Translations under genes and position numbers: made by a program | Assembly (NCBI RefSeq): GCF_000002875.2 | Contig: NC_009406.2 | Span: 1 to 64,000, forward strand | Source: Leishmania infantum JPCM5 | Taxonomy: Eukaryota > Euglenozoa > Kinetoplastea > Trypanosomatida > Trypanosomatidae | Reading direction: 5' to 3' | DNA: 64,000 nucleotides | The notes under the pieces: generated by a model | Databases searched by the model: none | Seen by the model: only the letters and a program-made list of their open reading frames with translations | What the model was told of the DNA's origin: nothing | Shown here: in pieces, positions 1 to 9,701 of the stretch | Position numbering within the stretch: the stretch's first letter is position 1 | Layout: each line of letters begins with the position of its first letter

Positions 1-1
1 G

Positions 2-202
2 AGGCTTGCCGACGCTGCCGAAGGGATGCTGCCCGACACGGAAGGTGAGTGGCGTCTCCACCACTGCGTCCTGTGGAGCCTCAGTAATTATCATTTGAGA
101 GCTGCCCGCAGGTGCTGCTGTTCAAAGTGCGGAGACGAGGTGCAAAAGAAGGAGGCTAGTGGCTGCGGTGGAACTCAGACAAAAAGTGCTACAGCAAAAT
201 AG
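2..202 (+). CDS. Possible 3' end of a plus-strand gene entering from the left
   Basis: An open frame runs from the window edge to a TAG at 200-202, about 66 codons. The translated piece is Cys-rich (CCCSKCGDE) and has no domain I recognise. It has no start inside the window and lies on the same strand as the downstream cytochrome b5 gene, so it could be the C-terminus of the preceding gene of that array. It could equally be a chance open frame in a 3' UTR, because it is short and its third positions are not strongly biased. Confidence 0.25.
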   Translation, partial: RLADAAEGMLPDTEGEWRLHHCVLWSLSNYHLRAARRCCCSKCGDEVQKKEASGCGGTQTKSATAK

Positions 203-1268
203 AGTGGCACTATGGTCGAAGAGTGGGCGCAGGAAACGAAGTAAAACACTAACGGGCTGATACACAGGCTCGAATCATGTCGTTGAGCCTGCGCCAGTGT
301 CTCTCCGGCTACCACAACGCTTCTCTGAGCGTCCCAAACGGTGCCTGTCTGAAGGTGCACCGGCATTGAAGTCAGAATTCCTTTTTGCACATGGGGTAAA
401 ACGGGCCGCCACTACTTTTTGGTGGGTAGCTGCTACGTTGTTTATCGCCTTCCTGCCGCTCTTCCCCCTACAAGATTTGCAGATGCGAGTGTGAGTTTGT
501 CTGAGCCGGTAGGAAACAAATGCGAGGCAACTTGTAAAACAGTGGGGGGGAGGCACCATGGAGCTCGCTTGGGTTGAGCGCCGCTTCCGAGCGCAGCGAC
601 AAGCAGCCAATAACCGCGTTGCACAAGGGATTCGGGTTGTATTTTTCGTAACGCAATCTACCTCACGGCCTCTGTTTCGGTGTAAAGAGTTGCGACTGGA
701 TAACCTTAGCTTGTTCAAACGCATCTTGGAAGCTGGGCTTCTTTTCGTTTTCGCGTGCTTTTGGCTCCTGTTCTGCAATGTGGCCAGTCCATCTGAAGCT
801 GTCTTGGCGAGCTAGCGACTTCAAATAGGGGCAAGCGACACGCAAGCTCTTCGTATTTTTCACCTTTGGATCACAGAATTTTCTGTTACGATAGAGGCTC
901 GCCGAAGGGAATGGGAATCCGTCATGCAATTATCGGGACTCCTTGTAAGCGGGAATCATTGTGTGCTTTTGTTTTCGTTTTACTACTCGCAACCTCTGCG
1001 CGCATTTCTCTCGCACCGGTGCATCATGATCCATGTAGCCTGAAATGAGGAAAAACAACACAAAAGGGCGACATGCCGACTGCAAATTTGACACGTGTCG
1101 GAAGCAAGAGATGGCACGAGTATCGTTGTAGTGGCTGTCTCAACAACGCGGGGCGAATGGGCATGTGGATGCGTTGCGCTCTTGTGCCCGTTGCCGCCTC
1201 TCATCTCTCTTTGCCTTTTTGCATTCCACTCTCATTTCGTTCTCCATTGATCAAAAAGCGACGCGATT
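203..1268 (+). other. Intergenic/UTR, no gene seen
   Basis: About 1.1 kb between the possible upstream gene end and the b5 gene. Open frames here are short, differ between strands without codon bias, and match nothing I know. The stretch near 1195-1250 is pyrimidine-rich on the plus strand and begins the processing signal of the next gene. Confidence 0.6.
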
Positions 1269-1292
1269 GTCTTTTCCTCTTTGCGTGGGCAG
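1269..1292 (+). promoter_or_regulatory. Predicted trans-splice acceptor of the cytochrome b5 gene
   Basis: The pyrimidine tract TGTCTTTTCCTCTTTG is followed by GTGGGCAG, giving an AG at 1291-1292. The first ATG after it is at 1363, which implies a 5' UTR of about 70 nt behind the spliced leader. Inferred from sequence only. Confidence 0.5.
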
Positions 1293-1362
1293 TTTTCAAC
1301 TTCATAAGCCAGTCAACTGTTTTGCGACCAACAAACCCAACATAAACTGTAAGCACTACATC

Positions 1363-1734
1363 ATGCAGTACGTTGCCGAGCCCTCCTCCATCCGCGTTTA
1401 TTACCGCGGAAACAAGTACGATGTTCCGCTGGAGTTTGCAACTCGCATGCATCCAGGTGGCAGCAGCATTCTCATGCGCTATAAGGACGGCGACATCACG
1501 AAGGACTTTGAGAAGATGAACCACTCCGTCGATGCAGCGGTAATGCTAAATGAGTGGTTGGTTGACGGCAATCATTTCTCTGAAGTCTACAGGTCTGCTT
1601 CATCCTGCAAGGGTGGAGAAGAGAACGGGAATCAGCAGAAAAAGGAGTCTGATAAGTCGAAGCGCTGGAACCGCTTGGCCATCGCCTTCGGTTGTAACGG
1701 TTTTGCAAAACCGCAAGCACTGAAGGAAGAGTAA
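1363..1734 (+). CDS. Cytochrome b5-like heme-binding domain protein, 123 aa
   Basis: A single cytochrome b5 fold occupies roughly residues 8-75. The first axial heme ligand is His30 in the HPGG motif (30-33) and the second is His54 in MNHS. The spacing and flanking residues (GNKYDV, HPGG, DITKDF, HS) resemble the b5 domain that precedes fatty-acid 2-hydroxylases, but no hydroxylase or membrane segment follows. The C-terminus is a short, Lys-rich, polar tail. It probably acts as a small electron carrier; the partner is unknown. An in-frame upstream ATG at 1165 is rejected because a pyrimidine tract and splice AG lie between it and 1363. This is the last plus-strand gene before the convergent strand switch. 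Confidence 0.85.
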   Translation: MQYVAEPSSIRVYYRGNKYDVPLEFATRMHPGGSSILMRYKDGDITKDFEKMNHSVDAAVMLNEWLVDGNHFSEVYRSASSCKGGEENGNQQKKESDKSKRWNRLAIAFGCNGFAKPQALKEE

Positions 1735-2489
1735 AATGGGTGAAGAGCAGGTGAGGATTTAAACATGTGAAATACCCCTCCCATGCCGCCGCTTTTGTTC
1801 CGATGCGGGCTCGTCGCCCCTCGCCGCGGTTGGGGGAGTGCCCGGGCGGCCGCGGGGAGGCACGATTTTGGCGGCCTTGGGTCCGGGGCTAGGGCTGTGC
1901 CCGGGTTGCGGGGTGGGCGCGCTTAATCCGCCGCGTGTCCATCGGTCGCTTCGTGCTGTTTAAGGGGCCTGCGAAGGGGCGTTTCGGGGGTAGGCCGTGC
2001 TTTTGTGTGGGGTGGGGTCTTGCGCAAAGGCCTTCGTCGGTTTTTTCCGCCCGGTGGGGGGCGCCGCGCTCTGGGGCGGGGCGCGGGGGCTCGTCTGGGG
2101 TGGAGGGGGTGACGGCGCGGCCTTCCCCCCCCCCACGGCCCGCCACCGGCGCCAGGCGAAGCCTTCCCCACCCCCAAACGCGCGCAAAGCAGAAAACGCC
2201 GAGGAAGGCGCGGGCAGACGAGGTGGCGGCAGCTTGTGTTTCGGGTGTGCGTCGGTGTGGTCATGTGCGCCGCTGCGGCGGTGCCAGCTAGGCACTCCGC
2301 GGGTGCATGTTTGCTTAGTGGTCGGCATGCGGTCGTGCAGGCAGAGACACTCCAGTCGCAAACCCTGTATGAGGAAAACGTTTTTTTTTTGTTGTTGGCT
2401 GTGTGCCCTGTTTGGGCGGTGCGTGAATACAGGGGAAGATGATCACGAACACGCAGCTCTAATCGCGAGAGCATGTGAGTGAGATCTCA
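1735..2489. terminator. Convergent strand-switch region between two polycistronic arrays
   Basis: The plus-strand b5 gene ends at 1734 and the first minus-strand gene ends at 2490, so the two arrays converge here. In Leishmania such regions are Pol II termination zones and typically carry base J. The sequence from about 1800 to 2230 is very GC-rich with strong G-over-C skew on the plus strand and many G runs. It then grades to ordinary UTR sequence with a T run at 2381-2390. I see no tRNA, snRNA or 5S gene in it. The termination role is inferred from gene orientation and known biology. Confidence 0.75.
2056..2109 (+). other. Potential G-quadruplex tract inside the convergent strand switch
   Basis: Six G runs of 4-6 bases lie within 54 bases (2056-2061, 2073-2076, 2078-2081, 2085-2089, 2097-2100, 2105-2109), separated by short loops. 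This fits intramolecular G-quadruplex rules on the plus strand, which is the non-template strand for the left array. Confidence 0.6.
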
Positions 2490-2924
2490 TCAGTTACGCG
2501 ACGGCATTCGTCCAGTCGCAAGTCTGCGCGTCAACGGATCACTAAAAATGCCACCTTTCACACATGCGGCGGGCAAGTCGCGTTGGGTCGGTGGCATCAA
2601 AAAGTCGTCGCTCACGCCTATGTGCTCCATGGGGCTCTCGCACCCAACGGCCAGACCGCGTTTACGCGTCGGCTTGCGGACGTAGTGATCATAGAACGAC
2701 GTCGGCCCGTTGGAGAGGCGGTCGACGCACGCCTGCGTCTCGCTGTCGTACTGCGCTTCGTTGATGGGCTGCATGAGGTAGTCGCTGTCCAGCGTTGAGC
2801 AAACGCGGTTGTACGCGAGGAAGTTCGACGCCGTTGGTGGGCTATGCAAATCGATGGTGACGCCAACCTCCTTGCAGTCGACGACGACCTTCACGGGTAC
2901 AGCAGGGGGTTCTGTACTGCTCAT
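2490..2924 (-). CDS. Unknown small protein, 144 aa
   Basis: Soluble protein with no membrane segment or signal peptide. I recognise no domain. Visible features are a Val-rich N-terminal segment (VPVKVVVDCKEVGVTIDL), a central acidic/polar part, and a basic patch YVRKPTRKRG around residue 90. The start at 2924 follows a pyrimidine tract (minus strand, about 2945-2970) and an AG 8 bases before the ATG; an in-frame upstream extension crosses that tract and is rejected. Third-position GC is high, supporting a real gene. It is the most distal gene of the minus-strand array, next to the termination zone. Confidence 0.75.
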   Translation of the reverse strand: MSSTEPPAVPVKVVVDCKEVGVTIDLHSPPTASNFLAYNRVCSTLDSDYLMQPINEAQYDSETQACVDRLSNGPTSFYDHYVRKPTRKRGLAVGCESPMEHIGVSDDFLMPPTQRDLPAACVKGGIFSDPLTRRLATGRMPSRN

Positions 2925-3590
2925 GGCCTCGTCTTGACACGCCGGCGTTCCGCGAGAAAGGGAGAAAAGCAACCTATGAGGGTTTGACAGCGTCCGTCGG
3001 CGAGATCGCAAAACAAAGCAAGGAGATGGAAATAGAGAGAGCGGAGGAGCAACGCGCACGGTGACCCCAACCCCCTGGTGCTGGCAACGCGGAGAAAGAG
3101 CCAAAACGGGCTGGTCGCGGCACTGCGCCGTACAAACAAACGGAAAAGCAGGAAAAAAGAAGGGTGGGGCTGGGAGGAAGAGACAGAGTTACAGAGACGA
3201 GGGGGGTGTCGAGAGCGCGCGCCTGCAGGCGAGCCGAGCTGCGCAGAGGGGTACCGGCGCGCAGATACGCGCGTGGGGCAAGTCAGCGAGCGGGAGAGGA
3301 ACACCGAGCAAAGCACGCGAAACCGCACGAGCGCTTTGAAGCTGGCGGAGGAGAGGACGCGCCGCTGCCTCACATCGTTTTTCATGGCGCAAGTCAGAAG
3401 GGGCGTGACCACGCTCTCCGATGGTGTCGGGCGTTCACTGCTGACGTTGCAGTTGTGCTCTTGTGTTTGAAGATGATAAACGAGAAATGACATGGAAATC
3501 CGTTAGTTGTTCAGTAGACACGAGGACGTCTGTGTGGCAAAGTATGCGAGCGCGTGCGAGCCGCCGGAAATGAGGGAGCGGCGCACAGGT
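2925..3590 (-). other. Intergenic region with splice signals
   Basis: Holds the pyrimidine-rich processing signal for the 2490-2924 gene and the 3' UTR of RPL11. Purine-rich on the plus strand around 3120-3190. No further gene seen. Confidence 0.6.
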
Positions 3591-4157
3591 TTAGCGGCGG
3601 CGGCGGCGGATCATCTTCTTCTTCTTTTTGGCCTGGAAGATGATACCGTCGTGGACTTTCTCGAACCACTTCATCGCCTCCTCCTTGGTGACGTGGTGGG
3701 AGTGGCCGACGCGGCTGCACTTGCGCTTGCGGTGCGCCACTCGCTCGCCACGGCGACCGAGGACGACGTAGAAGTCCATGCCGTAGATACCGGTGGAGGG
3801 GTCGTACTTGATGCCGAGATCAATGTGCTCGTCGATGCCGAAGCCGAAGGAGCCGGTGTCGGAGAAGTTGTAGCTCTTCAGCTCAAACTCCTTCACCTTG
3901 AGGCCCTTCTCCAGCAGCTCCTCGGCCTTCTTGCCGCGGACGGTGCAGTGCACGGCGATCTTCTCGTTACGACGGATGCCGAACGTGCGCACGGTCAGGC
4001 GAGCACGGGAGAGCACCGGGGTCTGCTCGCACAGCTGCTCGAGCACCTTCGAGGCACGCGTCAGGCGATCACCGCTCTCACCAACGCAGATGTTGATGCA
4101 GAGCTTCTTCACGACGATCTCCCGCATGGGGTTCGCAGCCTTGCTCTCGGCGACCAT
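3591..4157 (-). CDS. RPL11: 60S ribosomal protein L11 (uL5), 188 aa
   Basis: Full-length uL5/L11 family protein of the large ribosomal subunit, which binds 5S rRNA in the central protuberance. Recognisable family segments are [18 protein letters not shown] near the N-terminus, [12 protein letters not shown], the central [21 protein letters not shown], and [15 protein letters not shown]. The C-terminus is a strongly basic tail ([12 protein letters not shown]) as in trypanosomatid L11. Length is normal for the family. The ATG at 4157 is preceded on the minus strand by a pyrimidine tract with several AG acceptors (4160-4240). Third positions are almost entirely G or C, as expected for a highly expressed gene. 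Confidence 0.97.
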
Positions 4158-4516
4158 TTTCGCAGTCTTCGGTCTGATAAACTGCCCCGACGCAGCGCGA
4201 ACGGATGTCGGAGAGGGAGAAGAATAAGGTGGAAGAGGGAGGAAGACGGGGAGGGAAGGTAAGAGGGGTGAGTGGGCACCGTCATGGACGCAATCAAAAA
4301 TACGCCTGATGCATTGTCTGCCAGCACGAGTGGCTGATGGGATGGAATCCGTTTTCTTTGTGCACCGCCTTCCTCCCGCCGTTGTGCTTCAAACCCGAGG
4401 AGAGGAACGTGAGGGGTGCGCGTGCGACGATGCGCACACCGTGGATGGACACTAGCGCCTCTTTCTCTTCATTTTTTTTTACCAAAATGCACGTGCTCGA
4501 CCTTCACCCACACGTG

Positions 4517-4810
4517 CTAGCGAACGGGTACGACGGTGAACTCCACCACCGACACAATGGGCGAGAAGGTTACCTTCTTCTGTCGTTTTTTGACCGCTGC
4601 CCGCTCTGGGCGGCACGGGACTGCACACCAGAAGTGCCCCGGGCACTGCTTTGACGCGTACGCGGAGAAATGCGGTGAACTGCGCTGTTGCCGTCGCGCG
4701 CGACATCGATGCCGGTGGCCGCGAGAAACCGACGCCGATGGCGGAGCCACCGCCGCCGCTGCCTCTAGCAACTTTCCCCATAGCACCGCAACAGGCGACT
4801 CGTGAGACAT
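4517..4810 (-). CDS. Small basic protein with C-terminal PP1-docking-like motif, 97 aa
   Basis: A 97-codon frame opens at the ATG at 4810 and ends at TAG 4517-4519. A long pyrimidine tract (minus strand, about 4845-4920) lies upstream, then an AG 10 bases before the ATG. The N-terminus is Ala/Pro/Ser-rich and the middle is Arg/His-rich. The C-terminus contains KKVTFSPIVSVVEFTVV. KVTF at 79-82 fits the RVxF docking motif for protein phosphatase 1, and the hydrophobic residues that follow resemble the extended site in GADD34-type regulators. Third-position GC is high in the second half. I do not recognise a trypanosomatid name for it. Function is inferred from one motif only. A competing frame from 4853 on the same strand is less plausible. 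Confidence 0.5.
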   Translation of the reverse strand: MSHESPVAVLWGKLLEAAAAVAPPSASVSRGHRHRCRARRQQRSSPHFSAYASKQCPGHFWCAVPCRPERAAVKKRQKKVTFSPIVSVVEFTVVPVR

Positions 4811-5320
4811 TATGAGGCACTGGCACAGTGCGTGCGCCGACACGTGAGCGCATCGCGCGGGAAGGAATAGAGAGAGCGATGAAGAGGGCAGCGGAGGAAA
4901 CCGAAGAAGGGGAGAGACGAGTACGATAGACAAGAGCTGTGTACGGAAGCGTTCGCGTGTGAGTGCGTCAGTCGCACGACGAAGCCTTTCGTCCACTTAG
5001 CAAGCAGTGAGACAATTCCTTAAGTGGTGTTGTCGTGTGTGATGGCGAGACCACAGCGTACAGTGCGGAGGAGAAGTGACACGCCTTTGCTTCTCTTATC
5101 GTTTTATCTTGCCCTGGTTGATGTGCTTGCGCGTGAAAGAGGGGCCAAGGACAACACGGATTGGGGGGGGGGGGTAGGTAGGTAGGTTCAACGGTGGCGG
5201 ACAAATGCAGAGATCTGTGAAGAGAAGCGAAAGAAAAAGACGACGCGCATGCGCTCGCCCTGTACACACTCCTCAGCAGAAACCCGCCCCCTCCTCTTGC
5301 CGCGTTTCTCCGCGCCGCAG
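4811..5320 (-). other. Intergenic, polypyrimidine signal
   Basis: Contains the pyrimidine tract for the small gene to the left and the 3' UTR of the SET gene, including a G12 homopolymer near 5164-5175 and a (GGTA)n run beside it. No other gene seen. Confidence 0.55.
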
Positions 5321-6184
5321 CTACGCCGCATCGGGGGGAACAAATCGGAAGCGGGATGCCCAGTACAGCTTGCTGGCGTACAAGGTCGGGTCTTCGGTGG
5401 GGTCGATGTAGGGGTACGTGAACTCGGTGCCTCCCATCACGTCCCTCGTTGCACGCATCACGACGCAAAAGGCGCCGGCCTTCACGAGGTTGTCCATTAT
5501 GTTCAGGCGACTATGGCGCCGCAGCAAGGGACCCAGACGGTTCGTCGATTCCATGTACACCGTCACGTTGGGCTCGGTGATGCCATGGTTGATAAGGTCC
5601 ACAACCGGCACCAAGGATGGCCCGCCAAAGACCTCCTCACTGTCGGGAACATCAACGCAGCGGCTGGCGCACGCTCGATGGGCTCGCACTAGGTCAGCCA
5701 TGGGCACGCGGATATGCCAGCGGCTCAGGTCCTCGTGCATCTGCGCGACCACCAAGCTGTTCAAGGCGTCAATTTTCGTCATGTGCGCTGTCAGCTCCGG
5801 CCCCAAGGCAACCGCGAGGGAGGTACCGTCCCCTTCGTCGAGTCGCATCTGGCGCAGGTACCCCTCGAGCGGGCTGCGCGGCTGCATGGCGAGGGCCGTG
5901 AACACCGTCGTTAGCGCCGCCTCCTTCGAGTACGACACCCTCACACCATTTTCTTCCACTGTATAGGTGCGTAGGGCAGCTGCGAGCTGCTGACCCCATG
6001 GCGATGCGAGGGCCGTGATAGGTGAGATACACGCCAGGTACGGCACCAGCGCCAGCACCTCGCCGTCTCTGACGGTGTCTGCCGCTTTACACACCAGCCC
6101 GTGGCAGCCCTTCGCCCCTACGTACTGATACTCCACGCATGGCGCCACCACGATGTTGAGGCGAGCACTGGCCTGCTTCCACAT
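5321..6184 (-). CDS. SET-domain protein of the SETD3/SETD6/Rubisco-LSMT type, 287 aa
   Basis: The pattern VPVVDLINH (residues 192-200), with Asn199-His200, is the conserved S-adenosylmethionine/active-site strand of the SETD3/SETD6/plant Rubisco LSMT group. It is followed by EFTYPY (254-259), the position of the catalytic Tyr segment that usually reads as a short acidic residue plus [FY]xxYG. An N-terminal GCHGLVCKA segment resembles the start of the split SET domain. The C-terminal Rubisco-LSMT substrate-binding domain is absent or very short, so the protein is shorter than most of the family (about 450-600 aa). Likely a protein lysine or histidine N-methyltransferase; substrate unknown. The ATG at 6184 follows a pyrimidine tract and AG. 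Confidence 0.7.
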   Translation of the reverse strand: MWKQASARLNIVVAPCVEYQYVGAKGCHGLVCKAADTVRDGEVLALVPYLACISPITALASPWGQQLAAALRTYTVEENGVRVSYSKEAALTTVFTALAMQPRSPLEGYLRQMRLDEGDGTSLAVALGPELTAHMTKIDALNSLVVAQMHEDLSRWHIRVPMADLVRAHRACASRCVDVPDSEEVFGGPSLVPVVDLINHGITEPNVTVYMESTNRLGPLLRRHSRLNIMDNLVKAGAFCVVMRATRDVMGGTEFTYPYIDPTEDPTLYASKLYWASRFRFVPPDAA

Positions 6185-6787
6185 TCGCTCTTCCCGCCAG
6201 CAGAACGGAAGTTTGCGTGCGCACGAGAATTGGAAAAAGAATGGGAGAATGGGAGCGTCACAAGAGCGTCGCGAAGGGAGTGTCCACCCACCCTCCCTTC
6301 CTGAGCAACAAACACGATGACGGGATCAACCCCGACGACAAGGAGAGCAGTGGGAAGCGGACGCGTGCGAGGTGTCTCTACTGCAGAGGCGCACTCCAAC
6401 GGCAGCGAAGGGCAAATGCGCCGTAGCATCTCCGTCCGCCAGCGTGTGGGCCGCCAGGAAAAAAAAAACGTGCCATGGCGCCGCTGCTGCGAAGATCCCA
6501 AGCTGGGCGATAGCACGCAGCTATCAGACGGTGCGCTTTTGCCTTCATTTGCCATGTGCGCGCAAGACAAATGTGTTGCATGACAAAAGGAGGGGGTGGG
6601 GGCGAACATATGAGTGAACCGACGCAAGTACGGGACTCTGAGCGACGCCGCACTACAGGACGTGGAGACACAACCACACGGTGATTCTCAGCAAGAACGG
6701 ACACCGGAAAAGAAAAAAGTACAACACCCACAACCACGCCTGTCTTCGAAGAGCGAGGCGCCCGGCTCTCTGACGCAGTGCGTGCCC
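6185..6787 (-). other. Intergenic, no gene seen
   Basis: Upstream region of the SET gene plus the 3' UTR of the coiled-coil gene. Only short unbiased open frames on either strand. Confidence 0.55.
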
Positions 6788-8533
6788 TCATAGCGGAGGT
6801 TGTTGCTCGCTCTCTGGAGCCGAGAACGCAGAGCGCAGTTTGTCAGAGCGTTCTCGCTGGCGTTGCTCGACCGTTTCAAACTTCTTCAAGAGCGCCTCCT
6901 TCGCCATGCTGGGGCTGGCCAAGGCATACTCGGTCGCTCTGCGGTCGCGGACCTCGCCACGATCACCGCCGTCGATCCCACTCAGCCGATAGCGCTGTGC
7001 CATCTCGCGCTCTTTCTCACGGTGCATTCGCTCCAGCTCCCGCTCCTGCTGCATGTGTGCATTTGACAGCTGCTGAAGTCGCTCCATGAAGTTCTCGGAC
7101 AGCTTCTCCCGCTCTGCGGCTGCTTGGTCTGCCATGCGCTTCAGCGCGGCGTCGTGAGCCGCACGCAGCTCTGCCTCTCTGACTTGTAGCCGCCTCTGCA
7201 CATCCACTTCCTGTTGCGCCTGAGCGGCGCGCAGGGCTGCTTCTCGCTCACGCAGCTCGCGCTCGCGGCGAGCGATGTCATCGAGCAGCGTCTCCTCGCG
7301 TGCACGAAAGCGCTGCTCCATCATGTCCGCCTCCTCGCGCTGTTGTACTCGCATGAATTCCTTGTCACGCTCAAGCTGCTCCTTCCGCTCTCGCAGTTCC
7401 GTGTCCATCGCAGCCCTACGCTGCTGACCTAGTCTGACGAGCTCGTCGTACTCGTGGCGCATCCTCGTCGCCGTTTCTTCCCAACTCGCTTTGAGCTGCT
7501 CCTCACGCTTCGCGACAGTCTCCAGCATGCCAGCTTGAAGAGACTCCACGCGATGGGCGAACTCGTCTCGCGCCTCCGCGGCGCGCTTGTCGTAGGCGGT
7601 GATGAGGTCGTTGCGGTAGGACTCGAATTTGCTGTATTGCTGCATGAGGGCCTCGTTCTTCTCTTGCTCGCACGCTGCCACCGTCTGCCGCATCGAGCGC
7701 ACCACGTCGTCCGCAAACCGTAGGGACGCCTGCAGTTCGTTAGTGTGAACCTCGTGCATCTTGCAGGCCTGCTGGAGTTTGTTGCGCTCCTCGACGCACT
7801 GCGCATGAGCGAGCCTGATCTCCGATAGTTGCACGCGCGTCGTCTGAAGCTCGTTCTCCAAGGCAACAAGGCGTTCTACTTGGTGTGCAACAACCTCTTT
7901 CATGCCGGCTTCGGTTTGCCGCAGCTGCGCACACTCGCGCGTCAGGCTGTCGAGCCGTTGCTGCTGCTGCAGCGAAAGCACACGCTGACTCTCCTGGTAG
8001 GCGGCAATTTCTTTCTGATGTGCGGCGGCGTCGGTGCGCTGGCGTGCGGCGGCCTCGCTCATGCTGCGGAACGCTGCCTCACTTGCCTGTGCGAGGCGCT
8101 GAAACGTGCTCCAACGCTCCTCCATGCTTGGCACTGTCGCTGTTGGGCTGTCGCCTTCTTCTTGCGAGGCGGCCGTGGAGGTGAGCACCGGCGGTCCCAT
8201 CCACCTGGGGAGTCCAAACGCTTGCCAGACAACGCGCCCGCTTTCATCGTTGGGGTTACCCACCGAGGCGTCGCGCTCCCGCTGCGGCGAGTGTGCGGCG
8301 ACTGCATCGTCCGTTGATGCGGGTGAGGCTGAGCATGCGCTCTGCTGTGTGTCCACCGGCTTCCACGGCACCGTCGTGGGCCGCCACACGGGCGCTTCAG
8401 GCGCTGCCTGTGATGTGTCTGGTTGGGATACGGGATGCCCTGCCGGCGTCGAGAGCATCTGCTGGGAGGGAGTGCCCGTGTGTGGATGTCGAGAGGGAGC
8501 ACTGTTTACCTGCGCCTCTGCCGGCGACGTCAT
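6788..8533 (-). CDS. Long coiled-coil protein, 581 aa
   Basis: Residues 1-140 are Pro/Ser/Thr/Ala-rich and look disordered. From about 150 to 530 the protein is an almost continuous coiled coil rich in Glu, Arg, Gln and Ala, with heptad spacing and segments such as REEADMMEQRFRAREE. The C-terminus is charged and ends in a short Pro-rich tail. No transmembrane segment or catalytic motif is seen. Proteins of this architecture in trypanosomatids are often cytoskeletal, basal-body or flagellar, but nothing in the sequence fixes the location. The ATG at 8533 follows a (CT)n tract (minus strand, about 8708-8722) and AGs further downstream. I cannot name an ortholog. Confidence 0.85.
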   Translation of the reverse strand: MTSPAEAQVNSAPSRHPHTGTPSQQMLSTPAGHPVSQPDTSQAAPEAPVWRPTTVPWKPVDTQQSACSASPASTDDAVAAHSPQRERDASVGNPNDESGRVVWQAFGLPRWMGPPVLTSTAASQEEGDSPTATVPSMEERWSTFQRLAQASEAAFRSMSEAAARQRTDAAAHQKEIAAYQESQRVLSLQQQQRLDSLTRECAQLRQTEAGMKEVVAHQVERLVALENELQTTRVQLSEIRLAHAQCVEERNKLQQACKMHEVHTNELQASLRFADDVVRSMRQTVAACEQEKNEALMQQYSKFESYRNDLITAYDKRAAEARDEFAHRVESLQAGMLETVAKREEQLKASWEETATRMRHEYDELVRLGQQRRAAMDTELRERKEQLERDKEFMRVQQREEADMMEQRFRAREETLLDDIARRERELREREAALRAAQAQQEVDVQRRLQVREAELRAAHDAALKRMADQAAAEREKLSENFMERLQQLSNAHMQQERELERMHREKEREMAQRYRLSGIDGGDRGEVRDRRATEYALASPSMAKEALLKKFETVEQRQRERSDKLRSAFSAPESEQQPPL

Positions 8534-9701
8534 ATGTCATCAAAGAATGAGAGAATCACACACCATACACCCGGGGTCGGCTGCGGGGACGGGACTTCCG
8601 CCACACACGCACCCACAGAAGTGAAAGCATGTTGATCGACGAGGAAAAGGCGTCGGAGGACGTAAGTTTCAGGCCGCCGCGAAATACACCACCGTACACG
8701 TACAACAAGAGAGAGAGAGAGATTTGCGTGGCTGCTCGATTGCACTCCGGTGCGAGAGGAAAAATGCGGCACGCAACTGACATCGCCGCCGAGGAACACG
8801 CTGACGCTACATCACCGATACCGCAGCGCTTGACGTACGCGATTGGTAGTCGCGTGCGCGACTGGATGTGGCGGGGAACAGGGGACTTTCCTTTCTCCTT
8901 TGCCGTGTATTTGCCAAGGATTGCTCCGCTGTACATCTCCAGCGAGAGTTACTGGCAGCACGGTGTCCCGTGGCCAGACGAGGTCGTGACCTCCCTACAC
9001 TAACTCCTACAACACCGCGGAGAGGCAACAGACAATAGGCGACGAAGTGGTGAGGAAAACAAAAAATGGGCAAACAAAAACGAAAAGGAAGCGCAAAGAT
9101 GCTCGAAGGAAAGGGCAGTGGCGAACAAACAACATCGCCACCGCAGACACAGTGGGGAGGGGTGAGGGAAGAAGAGCGCGGCGAGAGGGGGGGGGCTATA
9201 GCGGCAAGGAGAGAAGGTAAGTACGGCAGACGACAGGGAAGAAGGGAATGTAAAGAAAACATCGCACACCATGAACAGCACAGCGACTATAGCACCACAG
9301 ACTCGACCTCGTTCCCGCACTTCACCATCACCTCACATCAACATTGAGCGCACACTGCCACCACGACCATCACCTTCTTCATCGCCGACACATGAGAAAA
9401 CAAAAAGAGAAAGAAAGCGCCAAGACGCTTAGTCGATCATCTACACGCTTTCACCAGCCGTTAAGGTTAGGCAAGCATGCAAGCACACCAAAGAGAAGAA
9501 AGCAAAAGCAACCGCCCGCACATCTACAACCACACATTAAAAAGTAAAAAAAAAACTATGGCCAAACAATACCGTACATACTAGAATTCCGTGGAAGCCA
9601 TTCGCGCATTCACGCATTTGTTGGTGCGTGCGCGCTTGGCGTCTTCGCACCCGTCCCTGCCATCTTCTCCTTCGCTCTCAAGAGCGTACAAGCGGAGTGT
9701 C
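8534..9701 (-). other. Intergenic region, no gene seen
   Basis: Holds the (CT)n trans-splice tract of the coiled-coil gene and the long 3' UTR of the NFX1-like gene. Plus-strand purine-rich tracts occupy about 9050-9240. Opposing frames near 8556-9003 have no codon bias and cross the splice tract. Confidence 0.55.

Noticed and set aside
275..778. 167-codon minus-strand frame at the left edge
   Set aside because: Its Arg/Lys/Ser/Cys-rich composition suggests an antisense shadow, and it opposes the plus-strand array there.
1923..2482. Long Pro/Arg/Gly-rich frames on both strands in the strand switch
   Set aside because: They follow from extreme GC content, which removes stop codons; no domain and no plausible start context.
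4479..4853. 124-codon minus-strand frame overlapping the small PP1-motif gene
   Set aside because: Its ATG lies upstream of the likely splice AG, and its Gly/Arg-rich translation looks like a frame-shadow of the 4517-4810 gene.
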